Source: Streptomyces hundungensis (GTDB taxonomy: Bacteria > Actinomycetota > Actinomycetes > Streptomycetales > Streptomycetaceae). Taken from it: DNA of 64,000 bases. The position numbers and the translations under genes are program-made. The first letter of the stretch is position 1; the number at the start of each line of letters is the position of its first letter. The notes beneath the pieces were generated by a model that was not told the origin of the DNA, searched no databases, and saw only the letters and a program-made list of their open reading frames with translations. Below, piece after piece: positions 63,052 to 64,000 of the stretch. The stretch lies in assembly GCF_003627815.1 (NCBI RefSeq), contig NZ_CP032698.1:682001-746000 (forward strand). Reading direction: 5' to 3'.

Positions 63052-63939
63052 TCAGGCGCAGTCGCAGCCGGATGCACTCTTGGCTTCGGCGACGGTGCTG
63101 TTCGGGTCGTCGGCCTGTTCGGCGGTCGTGCAGCAGGCGGTGACGCCGCAGCAGGAGTCGCCGGCCGTGCTCGACCCGGACTCGTCGCTGGTGATGGGCT
63201 TGGTGGCGCGGACGATCGCGGAGTGCATGCCGTCGGCGACGGCATGGGTGGGGCGAAGTTCGATGTGGGTGAAGCCGACGGCTTCGAGGCCTCGGCGGTA
63301 CTCCCCGAAGGAGAGGGCCCCGGCGATGCAGCCGACGTAGTCGCCGCGCTCCGCCCGCTGGGCCGGGGTGAGTTCGTCGTCGGCGACGACGTCGGAGATG
63401 CCGATCCGGCCGCCGGGCTTGAGGACCCGGATCATCTCGGCGAAGACGGCGGGCTTGTCGGTGGACAGGTTGATGACGCAGTTGGAGATCACGACGTCGA
63501 TCGTGTTCGCGGGGAGCGGGATCGCCTCGATGGTGCCCTTGAGGAACTCGACGTTGGTGGCGCCCGCCTTCTTCTGGTTCGCCAGCGCGAGGGCGAGCAT
63601 CTCCTCGGTCATGTCCAGGCCGTACGCCTTTCCGGTGGGGCCGACGCGACGGGCGGAGAGCAGGACGTCGATGCCGCCGCCGGAGCCGAGGTCCAGGACG
63701 CGTTCGCCCTCGTGGAGGTCGGCGACGGCGGTCGGGTTGCCACAGCCGAGCGAGGCGGCGACGGCTTCGGCGGGCAGGGTGTCGCGCTCGTCGGCGGCGT
63801 AGAGGGTGGAGCCGAAGTTGTCGTCGACCTCGATGGCCTGCGGCCCGCAACAGGTGGTTCCACCCTCGGTGACCTGCACGGCAGCCGCGGCGTAACGTCG
63901 GCGGACGGTCTCGCGGAGGTCGATGTGGGGCTCGGTCAT
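63052..63939 (-). CDS. arsM: Arsenite methyltransferase
   Basis: A 295-residue S-adenosylmethionine methyltransferase that converts arsenite to volatile methylated forms. Seen: the SAM-binding VLDLGSGGGIDVLLSARR, and the arsenic-binding cysteines Cys66 (SLGCGNPTA), Cys154 (ISNCVINLS) and Cys204 (YVGCIAGAL), with the 50-residue gap between the last two typical of the family. A Cys pair near the N-terminus (TTCCGPQ) and a Cys-rich tail (SCCGVTACC, CDCA) add thiols. The ATG at 63939 follows AAGGAG. Only the 61 bases before its start are in the window; a typical ars repressor gene would lie beyond. Confidence 0.93.
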   Translation of the reverse strand: MTEPHIDLRETVRRRYAAAAVQVTEGGTTCCGPQAIEVDDNFGSTLYAADERDTLPAEAVAASLGCGNPTAVADLHEGERVLDLGSGGGIDVLLSARRVGPTGKAYGLDMTEEMLALALANQKKAGATNVEFLKGTIEAIPLPANTIDVVISNCVINLSTDKPAVFAEMIRVLKPGGRIGISDVVADDELTPAQRAERGDYVGCIAGALSFGEYRRGLEAVGFTHIELRPTHAVADGMHSAIVRATKPITSDESGSSTAGDSCCGVTACCTTAEQADDPNSTVAEAKSASGCDCA

Positions 63940-64000
63940 GGCGGTGACTCCTTGGTCGTGGGGCACGGCCCCGATGGAGCTGCATTGACGTTTCTCGATG

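Overview
The window is 64 kb of very GC-rich DNA with actinomycete codon use, frequent GTG/TTG starts, G-rich Shine-Dalgarno sites and many NRPS-, TetR-, LysR- and LuxR-type genes. It looks like a chromosomal, accessory-leaning part of a Streptomyces genome. I see no tRNA or rRNA genes, no CRISPR array and no recognisable insertion sequence.

Layout. 0-13 kb: a PAS/GAF/PP2C phosphatase, a GCS2 carboxylate-amine ligase, a DUF998 membrane protein convergent with an MFS carrier, a coupled 40-aa ORF plus ABC exporter, an APH(6)-type kinase, a DHA2 MFS pump, and an MBL/NAD-epimerase pair. 13-24 kb: a frameshifted LuxR/LAL regulator divergent from a LysR gene, an alpha/beta hydrolase, a hemerythrin protein, an MBL/GlxA divergent pair, an Mrr-like membrane nuclease, and an acyl-CoA dehydrogenase-like flavoprotein behind a probable leaderless cysteine leader peptide and followed by an Rrf2 regulator. 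24-30.5 kb: a DUF4157-aldo/keto reductase fusion of the type linked to contractile injection systems, a secreted serine hydrolase, a GntR/thioesterase pair, and leuA behind a textbook leucine attenuator.

30.7-43.9 kb is one long co-directional run. It holds an Fsr-type exporter, a cupin, a stand-alone NRPS adenylation enzyme, an unknown protein, a P450, a stand-alone carrier protein, an SDR and a tandem PAS protein. A nitrate assimilation set follows (NNP transporter, NasA, a BFD/FAD electron-transfer protein and a NirB-like flavoprotein without the siroheme half). The first part has the logic of carrier-bound amino-acid beta-oxidation (activate, load, hydroxylate, oxidise) without any NRPS assembly line. 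It is my main candidate for an undescribed small pathway.

43.9-64 kb: a cupin/SnoaL/TPR operon, a GNAT, an HTH regulator divergent from a large secreted subtilisin with Asp-box repeats (two frameshifts), a GH19 chitinase with DasR-like sites, a UvrA-like ABC protein, an RsbW-like ATPase, a Tet(X)-like monooxygenase with its TetR and a clear palindromic operator, an NYN-type protein, GlgX, a RelE/ParE-type toxin-antitoxin pair and ArsM at the right edge.

Three genes (an MFS carrier, the LAL regulator and, twice, the subtilisin) read as if single bases were missing, mostly in short G runs. This fits assembly errors as well as real pseudogenes and should be kept in mind throughout.
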